Source: Plasmodium brasilianum
Lineage: Eukaryota > Apicomplexa > Aconoidasida > Haemosporida > Plasmodiidae
Length of the DNA: 64,000 nucleotides
Assembly (NCBI RefSeq): GCF_023973825.1
Contig: NC_090123.1
Coordinates: forward strand, 1,905,501 to 1,969,500
Direction: 5' to 3'
This document shows positions 13,862 through 27,609 of the stretch, piece by piece. Numbering within the stretch: the stretch's first letter is position 1; every line of letters begins with the position of its first letter. The notes under the pieces were generated by a model. The model worked only from the letters and a program-made list of their open reading frames with translations. It was not told the origin of the DNA and did no database searches. A program made the translations under genes and the position numbers.

Positions 13862-16800
13862 AAAATATTCTTTTTTGAAAACTAGGTACGTTAAATTCTT
13901 ATGTGATATTTCAAAATATCAAGCATATCAATAATTACTTAAATCTGATGAATCAACGTGCATGTATCTAGTTATTTTGATCCTCAACAGTATAAATGTA
14001 AACTTTTATTTTTATTTGTTAATTTAAATGTTATAATGCCTTTTATTTCTTATTTTAATGAATTTCTCTCCATGGAACTATATTATGGTTTATATATATA
14101 CTTCTCAATTATTCAAGATAATTTTAAAACTTATATGTATGAACTTTAAAATTAATTTATAAAAAGGCACAATTTATATAATTATATTTATATACAGTTC
14201 CTCTACGTATTAGTTACCTTAAAATATTGTTTTAATTTTATATTTTTGTATAGGAATTATTCATTATCTTATTCTTAAATAAAGTAATTCTTTATTTTTT
14301 TAAAATTAAAAAAGAATGTGTACTGTTTTTTATTTTGTGAAAAAAGTTTTATGTATTATGCATAAATATAAACATACTATATAATTAGAAAAAACATAAT
14401 ATTTATTTTATGTGTTTTATGAAAAATAAGTTATAAAATGTAATTGTACAAAAATTTCCTAATATGTATTTAATTTTTTTTTTTTAAGAATTAAATGTTA
14501 TTTTATAAATATATAATAAAATAATGACTTATTTAAATATGATATATTTGTAATAGTGCACTATGTTTAGTATTTTAGGCACTTATAATTAAATGAATTG
14601 TTAAAAATATATATAATTTTATAATTTTGTTTAATTTTGATTTTATAAATATAAATATTTCATTCAAAAGGAGAAACATTTTATATTTTGAATTATAATC
14701 AGTAAAAATCATATTATTTGAATATTTCATTGTTCCTAAAAAAGAAAAACATATTATTCATAAAAATTTTATTTATTTATTTGGTTACTATAATTTTTGT
14801 TTTAATTTTTATTATTACGTTGTAATTTTATTTCTTAAGTACAAAAATTTATTGATAAGAACAACAGATACATATAATTACGAAAATCGCGGTTATTTAG
14901 AAGTTATCCCGTATGTTTTTTTTTCTTATCATGTTATGATTGACATGATATATTTAAATTATTTAGAAGAAATCTTTCATTTTTATAATATATATGAAGG
15001 AATTAATACTTATAAAACTGTCTATAAGATCCAGGACGCACCTATAAAAATATCTAAATAAGATTTATTAACACTGTTCTAAAATTTGATAGATATGCAT
15101 AATGATTATAATACATACATAACCAAAAATATTATATAATATATTAGCAATTATGTATTGTGAAATAATTAAAAAGTATTATTACCTTAGAAACAGTTTT
15201 ACATTTTTGTGGTAAATATAATGCCTTGCAGTGGCAAAAAATATATTAACTCAGGTAACTATAATAAATTATTAATTATCAATTTGTGTTTTTATAATAC
15301 ATATAATAACTTATATTTAAGAAATATGACGATTTTAACAAGCGTTATAAAAATCATATACCAACTATATAAAACCCTTATAAATGGGATAAAAAAATAG
15401 CATTAAACAAAAGGAAATACAAGGAAGTACTCATTTTAATCAGAATTCATACAAAATTATAAATAGTTTCATTATTATATATTATGTGCAATATTAACAA
15501 AAATCCTATTTAAATTACTAGTAGTGCATAACAATTTGTATTATAAATTTTAATAAAAATTAGCATAATATAAATATTGAAAATATGGAAGTTCTTTTTT
15601 TGAGTTATATTTTATGCGGTTTATCTCATATAAACTTGTATAAGCAGAATTAAAAAAGTGGTGGTAATTTAGATTTACATATGATAAAATTTATATATCC
15701 ATCAAGAGAGAAAATATAAAACAGCATAATAATCCAAATTATGTAGGGTATCATTTTTTATGATACTTTCAATAAAATTATAAGGAATAAAAGTAATTCA
15801 TTTTTTACGGTTTCCATTACGTAAATGGAATTTTAGAAGGAACAAATTTGCTACTATAAGAAAGAATATATAAAATGGAAACATTTGATACATAAATTAT
15901 AAATGAGTAAATTGTATAAATAATATATAGAATGTTTGTAATATAAAATAATGAATGTAACATTAATTTCATAATTTAATATATTAATGAATAATGAATA
16001 TGAGGATAATTAAAAAAACGTATAAAAAACGAAAAAAAAGGAAATTAAATTTTGTGTATAGTGTTTATATGTTTATTACTTGTTATTTAATGAAGTAAAT
16101 ACTGAAATTGATTATGCAAAAAAAATATAATATTGGTTTTTTGTATAGCATTAATATGATCATTATTTTAATGAAATAAATGCTTATGCACATAGCAAAG
16201 GATGATGTATTGATGCTCTAAATATATATATGAATAAAAATATTGAAAAGTACACTTTCATACAAGGTATGATATTTAAAAAGAAACGATTAATATAATA
16301 AATACTCCATAAAATTAGTAGTAATATAATTTATTTAATGAGTTCATTAAATTATAAATATTATATTAACTTAATTATTTATATATAATAATAATACCTT
16401 AAGGATATTTAATATTCTGTATGAATTTATTTATTTTAATATTTATGAAAATTTATCTTACAATATGTTCGTACGATAAAGCGCAAAACTTAGTTGAACA
16501 AAAGTTATTTGTAATATACATATGTTTTAAGTAAAATAATTATACTATATTTTTTCTTTTCTTTTTTTTTTTTGGTAATTTATTAATTCTGAAAAAGTAC
16601 ATTATTCATTGAATAATGTTATTTATTGCACGAATAAATAATCTTTTCATATATATATATATTAATTTTGAGTTATTTTAACACACTAAATTCAGTGACA
16701 TAATCCTTTAATATATATATATGTATTTTCTTTATATAACTACATATTAATATTTTAGTGAAACATTATTGATAATTTATAAATAATTATAGCTATAATA

Positions 16801-19063
16801 AAAAATATATAATAACTTTTTATTTTATTATTAATGTATATAAACATAAATAAATTTTTTTTAAAATTCGTTTATGTTTCTACGCAGAATACGGATATAA
16901 TATATGAGAAATCAGTATTGTTTTAATTTGAGGAAGTACTCTGTGCATTTATTATAGTAAAAACTGATTCTTTTTTTGTCGAGTATGAATATAAAGGAAG
17001 AATCGTTATTCTTTATTTTATACAGGAAAATTTATAAGTACTACTTTAAGAATAAAATTTTTTTTTATTTAAAATAACCGAAAAAATAAAATAAAAATAT
17101 ACCAGTAAAATAATATATAGTAATTCCTGTTTTTTTTTTTGTTCTTTAATCTCATTTATATATATAATGATTTTTATAAAACGAGACACAGTTTGTAGTG
17201 TAATACATATATGACGTTTGTGCACATATATGTTAATGATAAATATTAATTGAATTTTCAAATGATAAATTAATCTTTAAACTATTAATAATAATATTAT
17301 ATAATGTTAAAGGAAATATATGTAATTTAGAATTAATTTAAAGGTAAATTGTTATAATGAGATAAAAATATATTATATATATTTTTTTTTTAAAATGTTA
17401 CTGAACCTTAAGCAGTTCAAGTGAGGGGAGTATTAATTAGTGCTAGAAATAGTTCACGTATAAAATAGAATGAATTATTTATAAATAAATGTTAGAATAA
17501 ATATATACGTGTATAATCTAACTAAATTAGTATTAGTGCTTAAAAATGTATTATTGTTATGAATATTTAACTTTAATCGAATTATAAGAAAAAAACTTTA
17601 TATTTATTTATGAAAAATAAAAGTAAAAAAAAATTGATATATAAAATAAGTAAAACATAAATACTCTATTTTTATTTTAAGTTAATTATTTTTGATATTT
17701 ATTGTCTTTTCTGAATGATCTTATTATGATATTAAAAAACAGTACACAATTTTTTTTATCAATAATACATACTAAAATATGGAAAATACATAATAAAATT
17801 TAAAAATATAAGTGTAATAGAATACTATTTACAATATTTAATTAAAATTTTGCTTCTGTTTTCGTTATAATATAGGAGTTAATTAAAAAAATACTAACAA
17901 TGCAAAAGGCAGTTCATTCATATTTTTTATTGAAAGTTCATATTATTTATTTTTTTAAAGTTTATTAAAAAAAAAATGTAATATAAGCATTTAAAAAAAA
18001 ATATATTTAAAAAGTTTAAAATAAGAGATGTCATTAGTAGTTTCATTGTATAGGGGTATAAGCATCAATATTAGATATAATAACTTCTATTAGTGTTCTA
18101 TTCTTTCCTAACTTACATAATAATAATAAAAAAACATACAATTAAGTACAAATATACGTAATAACATATTCGTTAATATAGTCATATGTGTGATAGAAAA
18201 ATTTTATAGTAATAGTAATATAATACTGATAATAATTGAGTATAATACATATATAAAATGGAGAGATATTGAGAAATTATTGTGGACTTCGTAGGAATAT
18301 ATTTTTAAAGATTTCTTCAACAATGCAGGGATGAATGTATAATATATATATATTTTTATTTTTATTATAGAAATATTTTTCATTCTATAATTTAATTATA
18401 TATATAGAAGATTTTTCTTTAACAAAATTATATCAATTTATAAGGAATGATAATTTTTTTTTAAATCCATCACTATATACTGTATTATTATTAACAGATA
18501 ACTATAGTTAATATAATGGAGATGAATACATTCATAATTACTACTTGCCTAGTTAAAAAAACAAAGAATTTTATAATTTGAAATAATTTTCTAATGTAAA
18601 TAAAATGTATAATAAATATAAAGAATGAAAGAAAAAACATATATTTCTAAAAGGATTATACATTATGGATACATATATGGAAAAGGCTCCTTATATTAAA
18701 AAAGTAAAATGTAATTGCAGGAAATGTGAACTATACGCATAAAAGTACTTTTTATAAATATATATTTCACTGTTTTTTATATAAAATTTATTGTTTATTA
18801 ATTATTTTATATTACTCTTATATTTTTATTATTATTAAAGTTTGCCATAATATAATCACATAATTGAATTTTTAAGATTTTTACATATTTTTAATTGAGA
18901 ATTATGTTAATACAAGAAATATTCTATCATTTATTAAAATTAAAATAAAATAAGTGTACTTATAACTTGTATTATAATTGTTTAAACATAAAAGCTTATT
19001 TGTCGTTAAACGTTAGTATTGTACCCGTCGTATACATTTAATCAATTAGGATAAATCTTAATA
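13862..19063. other. 5.2 kb spacer, no supported gene
   Basis: No confident exon was found. A 69-codon frame at 14852-15061 has slightly more mixed composition than its surroundings but lacks an ATG start, splice partner or family resemblance. A short perfect hairpin sits at about 15748-15766 (GTATCA, 7-base loop, TGATAC). A short Lys/Tyr-rich frame near 18627-18730 resembles the small frame just after the first PIR gene. Confidence 0.5.
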
Positions 19064-20326
19064 ATGGTAGATACAATATATATTTTTTAAAAAATATTAT
19101 TATATATATCTTTATTTTAGCATAGTATAGTTTGTCGAAACAGAAAAAATATTTTTATTCAAATTAAGGAGTTATTTACTATATATATATATATATACAT
19201 ATATATATTATATTTTTTTATCAATCGTCAGGATGATGTAGGACTTACTCTTCCTTCTGCTCTTAATTATAAAATTTTAGATAACAAAACTGCTTATTAC
19301 TCCGATGATAAATGTAATACATTAGTTGATGTTTTAAGTGAATACAATGGTGTTTTTGACTTTTGTGAGAAATTTATAGGAATCATCGAGAATTTTAATA
19401 AACTGACAATTTTTGGTCAATTCGAAGATGATTCTTGCATAACTGTAAAGTTCTGGGTATACGATCGTTTATTTAAATTACCTATTAACAACACAAATGT
19501 TAATGATATCAATAAGGTTATACTTAAGCTAAAGGAAAACATTGATTTGGATACAATTAAAGAATGTAATATATTTAATTTTACATTTTCGAAGGAAGAT
19601 TTTTATAAAATGAAAAGTTTGTATGATTATGCTACAAATTATAATACAATCAAGGAACACCTTTATGGTAAAAATTATATATGTAATCAGAATTTGAGAA
19701 ATTATATTGATAAAAATTATGAAATATATATCAATGTAAAAGATAAGTGTAATAGTAATGATACAAGAAATGATGAATATTGTACAGTATATGATTATAT
19801 TAAAAAGGTGTTTATAAATGAAAATTCTTCTTTATCATGTAAAGTAAAACACTCAGAAGATGACGTTAGTGAAAAAGAACAACATGTAACACGAAGAGAT
19901 GAAGGATTAGCCCCAACATTAAGTAACTTAGGTAAACGTGATGAAAAGATACCTGGAATTAATGTCATAACAGAACTTGAGAAGAATTCTGTTCCATTTG
20001 CTAAAATTATTGTTGGAGTTATTTTTCCACTTTTGGGATTTTTTTTCATTTTGTATAAAGTAAATACAAATTAAAAATAAATATAAAAATACTGTACATT
20101 AATAGTGATAATATATTTCATTAAATGTTAATAATTATTAACATAAAATATTATATATTTTATATATTTAATTTCTAATTAGTTTACTCCATTTAAATCA
20201 TGGTTAAAAACTAATTTATTGAAGAAAAAAATAATTGAGGATTACGAAGATGAAGAATATACACAAGAACCTTTGAATGAATGTTATAGTACGCGTAGAC
20301 GTCATGTACACTACCATCCTTTATGA
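19064..20326 (+). CDS. pir: PIR protein, three exons (first exon uncertain)
   Basis: Exons 2 (19232-20059) and 3 (20183-20326) are well supported: GT/AG borders, phase 0, together 323 residues. Exon 2 begins DDVGLTLPSALNYKILDNK, a PIR-type start. It has conserved-looking cysteines and a W-containing block (ITVKFWVYDRLFKLP). It ends in one membrane span (PFAKIIVGVIFPLLGFFFIL then YK) directly at the donor. Exon 3 begins FTPFKSWLKTN, the characteristic PIR tail start, and ends at TGA 20324-20326. The first exon is not certain. The best candidate is a bare ATG at 19064-19066 followed by GTAGAT, which keeps phase 0; a longer first exon may have been missed. The open frame extends well upstream of any internal Met, so an internal start is unlikely. 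Expected role: variant surface or exported antigen. Confidence 0.85.
19180..19198. repeat. (AT)n microsatellite in intron 1 of the second PIR gene
   Basis: Alternating A/T run just upstream of the exon 2 acceptor, continuing in an interrupted form to about 19208. It is probably length-variable. Confidence 0.8.
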
Positions 20327-23300
20327 AATACATAATAAATAAATTAACAATTAAAATTAGTTGAAGTTGCACGTGGAGCATAAAGTTGTATGAAAAGGTG
20401 AATAAGATTATATATTTATTGTGTAATCAGATATACAAATAAATTAATATATATAGGAAAATATTACATGGTCAAAATAAAAAGTATGTTGAAAAAAAAT
20501 ATTAATAAAAGAATATTATTGTTGAAAAATTTTATAAGTTTAGCAACAGTTAAAATAGGGGTATATCAATATAAGCTATAAAGGATAAATCTAAAAGGGT
20601 TAATTCATAGCACAAGCTAATTTAAGGAAATATATTCGTTCATGAAATATTGAGAAATAATATAGATTACCTATATACTAAGAAATGTAAAAAACTAAAT
20701 ATATATCGAGACAAAATGGTATAGAAATATTTTACAAAATAAAAAAAGAAAAAGAAAAAGATTTTAGAAATTAGACTATATTAATAGGATTGTTCAAAAT
20801 AAATAGTGTGGTATATAGTATTGCATTGCAATTTAAGAGAGCATATACAATTGATATATTATATCAATAAAGAAGATAACGTTTTAACTTATATAGAGAA
20901 TTGTAATTACAAGAATAGAAAATGTTAAATTAGTAATTGTTATACTTTTTGGTTGTTAATTTAAATATAAATCAAGATAAAATTAAGCAAGAAATAAAAT
21001 ATTTTCAGTTATTAAATTTAATAGAATTAAATACATTTTTTATATAGTAATATGACTGAATTCATAATTTAAAGTAGTAAAAAGAATAATATGTACAGCT
21101 CATTCAATAGGAAGGTATGCTATAAATAATTATTCTTATAATATGAAATAGGTACGTTCATCAGATCATATCATATATTATATGTCAATAGAAGTATACA
21201 AAATAAAAAATAACATATGTGGATATATATATTGTAATTTATTCTATATAAAAATAATAGTTTAATTTTTGATGTAACTTTGCCAGATATAAAACAATAT
21301 ATAACACAGATTTTTTTATAAATGTATAAATATAAGTACTTAACTTATAATAAAAGGTGAAATAAGAGAAATTGTAAATATAATTTAAGTAATTTTTATT
21401 ATGTATAAATTTATAAATAAATTTTCTATATACAGTATGTTAAATATATTTTCTTACTGAACAAAATTATCATATAAAAATTGGAAAAGTATTCGTTATC
21501 GAAACAATTTTATAAAATTCAACAGAACAATAAAATTTAAGTGTTTTTATTAATAAAAAAGTTCATTTTAGTTGTAACGTTATAGAAAAAACTAATGTAT
21601 ATATTTTCTAAAAATTATTAAGTTCTTTTTTTGTTTCATATGAAAAGTTTTTCTAAACATAAAGACACTCCATATTAAATAAAAAAGTATACAATTATTG
21701 TGTTGTAAATGTATCTATATACTATATATATATTTATATTGTTTATTAAAAATATATAATATATAGACAAAGAATAAATGTACATTAATAAAATATATTT
21801 GATAAATATAAGCAATATATTATTAAAATTCATGATGATATATTAAAAGAGAAAGAAGACAATTTCAAAAAATTTAAATAAAGCATAGATTGTATAAATG
21901 AATACAATCACTTATATAAAATAATTAACACAGTGCTTCATTTACTGATGAGCAAAATACAATAATAGTGTAGTTATTTTAGAATAGAATACAAAATTAG
22001 TAACGATTAAAATTTATATAATCATAGCAAATATATAATATAACGTACGTATATTAGTAATATATAAGTATTAAAAAATCAATAAAATATTAAGAATCAT
22101 ATTTTAATCAAAAATTGAAAAATATAAATAATAGTAAATATCATATATTAAGTTAAAAGTAAATTTTTCATTATAAAAATATATAACCAAAGCCATACAA
22201 CAAACAAAATATATAAATAGCTGTAAAATATTAGATAAGTATATATATAAAATAAAACTTTAATATTTTATTTTTTTAATTAATTATTTTTTATAAGAAT
22301 AATTTTTCTTAGAGAAATTATTATCAATTTAATATTATATTATTTAAATAATACATAAAATATATAATATTTCTATAATTATCATCGTTCTCAAGATGAC
22401 TCAAGGAATAACGTATAAAAACCTTCGGACATTCATATTTTTGCTTTTGAAGGTACACTTCATAAAACATCACTTTTATTTCTTTTATATGAGTTGCATA
22501 CACGTTGTAATTTAATGTGTAATTTCGAGAAGCATTTATTTATATATGAATAAAATATAAATAATTTGCTATATCTTTAATAATATTTTAATAAAAAATA
22601 TCTATATATTAAAGAATTTTCATACATATATTATTTAATATTTTATATATTGACATTTTGTATTATTTATTAATATTATTTTATATTGTAAGATATTCTA
22701 TTTAAATGATATTTTATTTTATTTTTTTTTTTTAAGTTATTTTAAATTCTAAAATTATTATTTTAGTAATTTTACATTAATTTTATTTAATTTTTTTTTT
22801 TTTTTAGTATTAAAAGCTATAGCACTTCATGTAATTATGTTCCTATCTTTAACCAACATAAATATGCATATAAAAAAGTTTTATTTAATGATTAAAAATA
22901 TTGTTTAAAAATTATCAGATAAATTAGTATAATTTTAAATTTTAGTAATATACACGGTATATGCTTAATTTTAAGTAATAAAAGATGACAAAAATAAATT
23001 GAATGATACCTACTTTTATGATATTATTAGATCAATTAAGAAAATTTTGATTTACTTTACTTTTATAAATATTAATTAAATATAAATATTATAATAAATA
23101 GATAACAAAAGAGATACGTATTTCTACTCCTGGCAGAGTTAGACAAACATATTACTGAATCAAGTTTATTTTGATAGTATCATATTATATGTAATAATTA
23201 CTATCTTTTTTTTTATTACATTTCTTCTATATACATAAATTTAATTGATAAAAAACAAAAATTAATTTGACAATGTGGGAATGTTTCATTTACAAATAAA

Positions 23301-24101
23301 AATATAAATTAAAATTCATCAAGTATAATAATTATCAAAAATTATTTTACAAAAATAAAAAATTAATTATTATTTTCCATTAAAATGTATATTTTTTCAT
23401 GAATTATTTAGTATAAAATTAATTAGATTTTTTTAATTATATTATAGTCTATATAGTACTATATGTGCTTAAGCAGAAACTAAATTATGTGTCGTAATTA
23501 ACGTAATATATGTTTTTTTTATCATTTATTAAAACTATTTTTTTGTTTACATAACCAAAATTTCTAAGAATAATAACATTTTCCTTTAAAATATAATGTT
23601 AATAAAATTCGATTATTTGTAGGATAACATTTTTAAATGAGTGTTTACTGTTGTAATATGTAGAGAAATGTACAATATATATATACTATACCTTCTATAT
23701 ATCCCATATAACGCAATATTTCTAAATATTTAGTAAACTTATATTTTTATTTTTACTTTATTGCGAAAACGTTTAATAAAAAATATTATTTTAATAGTTC
23801 ATTACTTTAAATAATCAATTTATGTATTTTGAATATTTATGGGTGTATTGGAATTTTTTTTAAAATTAACATTAATTTTTTTTTGATAATATTAAGATAA
23901 ACATTTTATAATACTTTAATAAAATATTTTTGTTTGTTTTGTAGATGTAAAATTACATATAGTTATATATGTTATGTTAAGTGTTTAAGAAGCAATAATA
24001 AAAAAAGTATTCTATATAACTGCAGCATCATTTATCTTTAAATGTTTATAAAAATAATATTGTTATTCTCTTAATATAATAGAATATTAATGATATATAT
24101 C
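20327..24101. other. 3.8 kb spacer, one possible tiny exon
   Basis: The stretch is mostly AT-rich sequence without coding character. The only item of note is a 39-codon ATG frame at 22396-22515, listed separately. The right end includes the upstream region of the fam-m-like gene. Confidence 0.5.
22396..22515 (+). other. Possible orphan exon or small ORF, unknown
   Basis: ATG frame of 39 codons starting MTQGITYKNLRTFIFLLLK. The stretch is richer in C and G than its surroundings, and its hydrophobic centre looks like the signal-type first exons of exported Plasmodium proteins. A GT donor follows ...LLLK (AAG|GTACAC), but no matching second exon was found downstream before the next gene. It could be a lone remnant of an exported-protein gene or chance. 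No function is assigned. Confidence 0.25.
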
Positions 24102-24992
24102 ATGGATCCAAAAATTAAGTTACTCTTATTTATTAAAATTAGTTCATTTATTCTTATAACTTGGATATGCCATTTTAAAAATGTAGTATGATAATATTTT
24201 CTAAGCAGAATTTTATTATTTATATTCTTAGCTATATACATTTATTAATAATGTTTTTTACGATTACATTTTGTATTCTAATAAGAAGCAAATATTTATA
24301 CTTCCCTTTTTTTTTAGATAATAGTTAAAAAATCTTTGAATGAGAACTTCAATCTTTATAGAAAATTAGATACAATAAATTATCGATTACTAGCAAAATA
24401 TAAAAAGTATAGGGGTTCGAATACAGTAGGTTTAAAAGAAGATAAATCATATTATAAGGAATGGAAAAAAAGAAATATATCTAATAATGAAAAAGTGACC
24501 AAAGGAAAAAACAAACGATCTAATAGAAATTTATTAAATAAGATGCAATACTATAAATATGTTGTGGACTATAATAATAGTATGTTTGATGGAAAGCATT
24601 TCCATTTTGAAAAAAAATGGATTAAAAAAAGGAATTATGATGATTTTAATGAAAAAAACGGGAAATTATGTGATGTAGCTTTAAAAAAAATAAAATTTAG
24701 GAATTACGGTTTTGGATTTTCTCTATTTTTAATTTTTTTATTGTTGGGAGTAGGAATACCCCTGTCACCAGCATTACCATTTTTAAATATTAAATGGAGT
24801 GATATTAATGGGGATCCATTAGGAGATTTTTTCTTTGATGTTACAGTTAAGTTGGCAAAATTTTTAAAAATGCATCCGTATATTGTGCTTTATAGCAGCC
24901 TTATGATTATATTATCAGTTGTACTTATAGTAGTAATTTATAAGATCTTAATAAATAATGAAAAATATAAAAAAATTAAGTTAATGACTTAG
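24102..24992 (+). CDS. fam-m-like exported protein, two exons
   Basis: Exons 24102-24185 and 24318-24992 join in phase 0 (donor GTATGATAAT, acceptor TTTTTTAG), giving about 252 residues. Exon 1 has exactly the same length (84 nt) as that of the gene at 1526 and encodes MDPKIKLLLFIKISSFILIT, a signal-like segment ending near ...WICHFKNV. The export-type motif is RLLAK at residues 51-55: R and L are kept, but the fifth residue is K instead of E/Q/D, so it is non-canonical. The middle block (DGKHFHFEKKWIKKRNYDDF) and the tail (VIYKILINNEKYKKIKL) fit fam-m better than fam-l. Two membrane segments lie near residues 161-180 and 217-237. No internal stop is seen. Family members are predicted exported proteins of unknown function. 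The subfamily call is from recognition of these blocks and is less certain than the family call. Confidence 0.83.
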
Positions 24993-27609
24993 TTAAATTA
25001 ATAATAATACTATAAAATTTTTTGTAAAAAATTTATTAACATGAAGCAGTATTAGTTACATAATTAGAGACAAACTTTTAACAAACATAACAATAATTGT
25101 TATATTGTTATAAATTCAAATATATATATCTGTTATTTCAGGTGAACAACAGTAAAAAATTACTTTCTTTGTTATTTTATGGGCTTTAATGTTTTAATAT
25201 ATACTAATTGTACTTTGTTGGATTATTAAGCTTAAATATACGTGGCATAATATATATATTTGTATATATAAATAAATTTCTATGTAAAATATATGTATGG
25301 ATGTTAAGGTACATATATAATTGAGCCATGAACGTGCTTTTTTATAGCTGTGACATTTTACATTTGTACTAAAAAATGCTTTTTTTTGTTTTGTACTTTG
25401 TAGTCTAAGAGTATTTTTTTTCACTTTATCAGGAAAGTGTTCTATTAAAATTAAATTAAAAATAATTATGTACTGTTTTATATTTAATACAAAGAAATAA
25501 ATGTATTATGTTGAATCGATAATTATGTATATATAATTTTTTTCTTGGTTAAAAAGGCATTTTACATCTATTCAATAAAATACGCTTCATGATAGACATT
25601 TAACAAAACATATTTCTAGCAGATATATCATGACTTTTAGTATTATTTGTATAGTATAAAAGCGAAATTATATATATATTTTGAAATGGTATTTTTTTTA
25701 TATATGATCTATTCATAATTGTGCACTAAATCACGTATTTTAAATACATACTATTTAATGAATAGTTAAAATCTTTTATCTTTTTATTGTTGTAATTAAC
25801 TGTTGAATTAAATTTTTAGTAAAATAAACATAAATATATGTTTATTGAAAATTTATATATAGAAAATATATATATTTTATTTATATTTTATATTACAGAT
25901 AAAATTGATGAATTAAATTTAACTGTATATTTATAGAAATTATGTTAAATTTTCTATTCTATTTAATTAATATTATTTATTGATCCTATAATATTAATTT
26001 TGTACTATTAAATTTCTTTTTGTATTTGTAATTAATACGAATTTAAAATATTGCATATTTGAAACTAAATATTTTTCAAAAAAAAAAAGTACATATCTTA
26101 TGAACCAAATTTTGTGAATAAATAATAAATATGCAAGTACTTGTCTCTTGAAAGAGAAAAAGTTTTATTTTCACACAAAAAAGTATATGTTGAACATATT
26201 ATATCCTTATTTGCAATGGTTAATTAAATATATGACTACATCATTTGTCTTTTCAATTACGAGAAAATATTAGTTATTTGTCAGAATTCATTAGTAAATT
26301 CGTATCTTAACTTTTTTAATAGTTAAATCTGTTTTATTGGATTTTTTACTAATTCAATTTTTCATGTAGTATATAATTTTAGAAACTGTTTGAATAAGAC
26401 AACCTCCATTTTATTTTTTCACCTTTAACTGTAATAGGCGTCATTATATTTTTTAATAATTATATAGTACTACTATGTAAAAATTTTATCTTTGATTTTA
26501 TGGATATATAATATGTATTATGTATTCTTCCAAATGCTTCTTTTTTTTATTTTGGCAATTTTTTTAGATATTAAATGATTAACATATAAACTTCATTATA
26601 ATTGTACTTATCTTTCATCATAATGTGATAATAAAAGGAATATCGAAAGTTAAATTCATTTTATCAAAATAAGTCTTAATGTAATAACATTATTATTTTT
26701 TTTGAGTATGATAGTTTGTCTATATTTAGGATATTCTTTTCGTTTATATAGGATAAAATGTAAGATTTATGAAATGTAGAGAAAACAAAATTCAAGGTTT
26801 AATGTTTATTTTATATTTTAAAATATATATTATACAAATTATATTCATATTTAAAACATACTCATCTATATTAATTTATTTTTTCTTAAGAAAATGTAGT
26901 TTACTATTTGTAAGATACATAATTATATTAATTCTGGCTATTATATAGAAATAAAAAAAGAATATTAATGTTTTTAAGTTAATATCCATTTGTGTATGTA
27001 ATGAAAAAATATTAAATAATATATATATTCACACATTATTAAAAATAAATATAAGAGAGTATAACGTTTCCCCTTTAAAGTACTAGTTCTTATATAGTAT
27101 TGTTTTTAAGTTAAAAATTTATGTCTAACTCCTTTATAGATAAAAATCTAATTACAGTGAGCTGCGCATATATATATACTTATAATTAATAAATTGTTAT
27201 AATTTTTTTTTTTTTTGTGTTTTCCTAATAATAGACCTTTCATCATGAAAATTTTTCATCAGACGTGTTGAAAAATTTATATAAATAAATGACATACTAA
27301 TAAGAATTAATTAAATGGTTCATCCCATATGTATATATATACTTACTATTTAGTATTATTAATAATCAAGTATTATAACCTTCTAATATTATTATATTAT
27401 TGTATTAAACATAAAACATAATAATAATTTTTATAAACTGAATTATTAAGTGTAAATTAAGAATAAAACAAAATACATCAACTTAAATATTAATATTTCT
27501 TCCCAATAATTGTTAGTACTTTTTTTATTATCGATACACTTTTTTTGAGAATAAATATTTATGTAATTGAGAATGCTTATAAAAAGTATTTAAAAAAAAA
27601 TAGAATATG
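24993..27609. other. 2.6 kb gene-free AT-rich spacer
   Basis: I see no supported gene. A reverse-strand frame at 25194-25424 has no family resemblance and low-complexity composition, and is treated as chance. Confidence 0.55.

Noticed and set aside
14852..15061. 69-codon + strand frame with somewhat mixed residues
   Set aside because: No ATG start, no acceptor-donor context I trust and no family resemblance; left inside the spacer description.
15748..15766. Short perfect hairpin (6-base stem, 7-base loop)
   Set aside because: Such small inverted repeats are common by chance in AT-rich sequence, and nothing nearby gives it a role.
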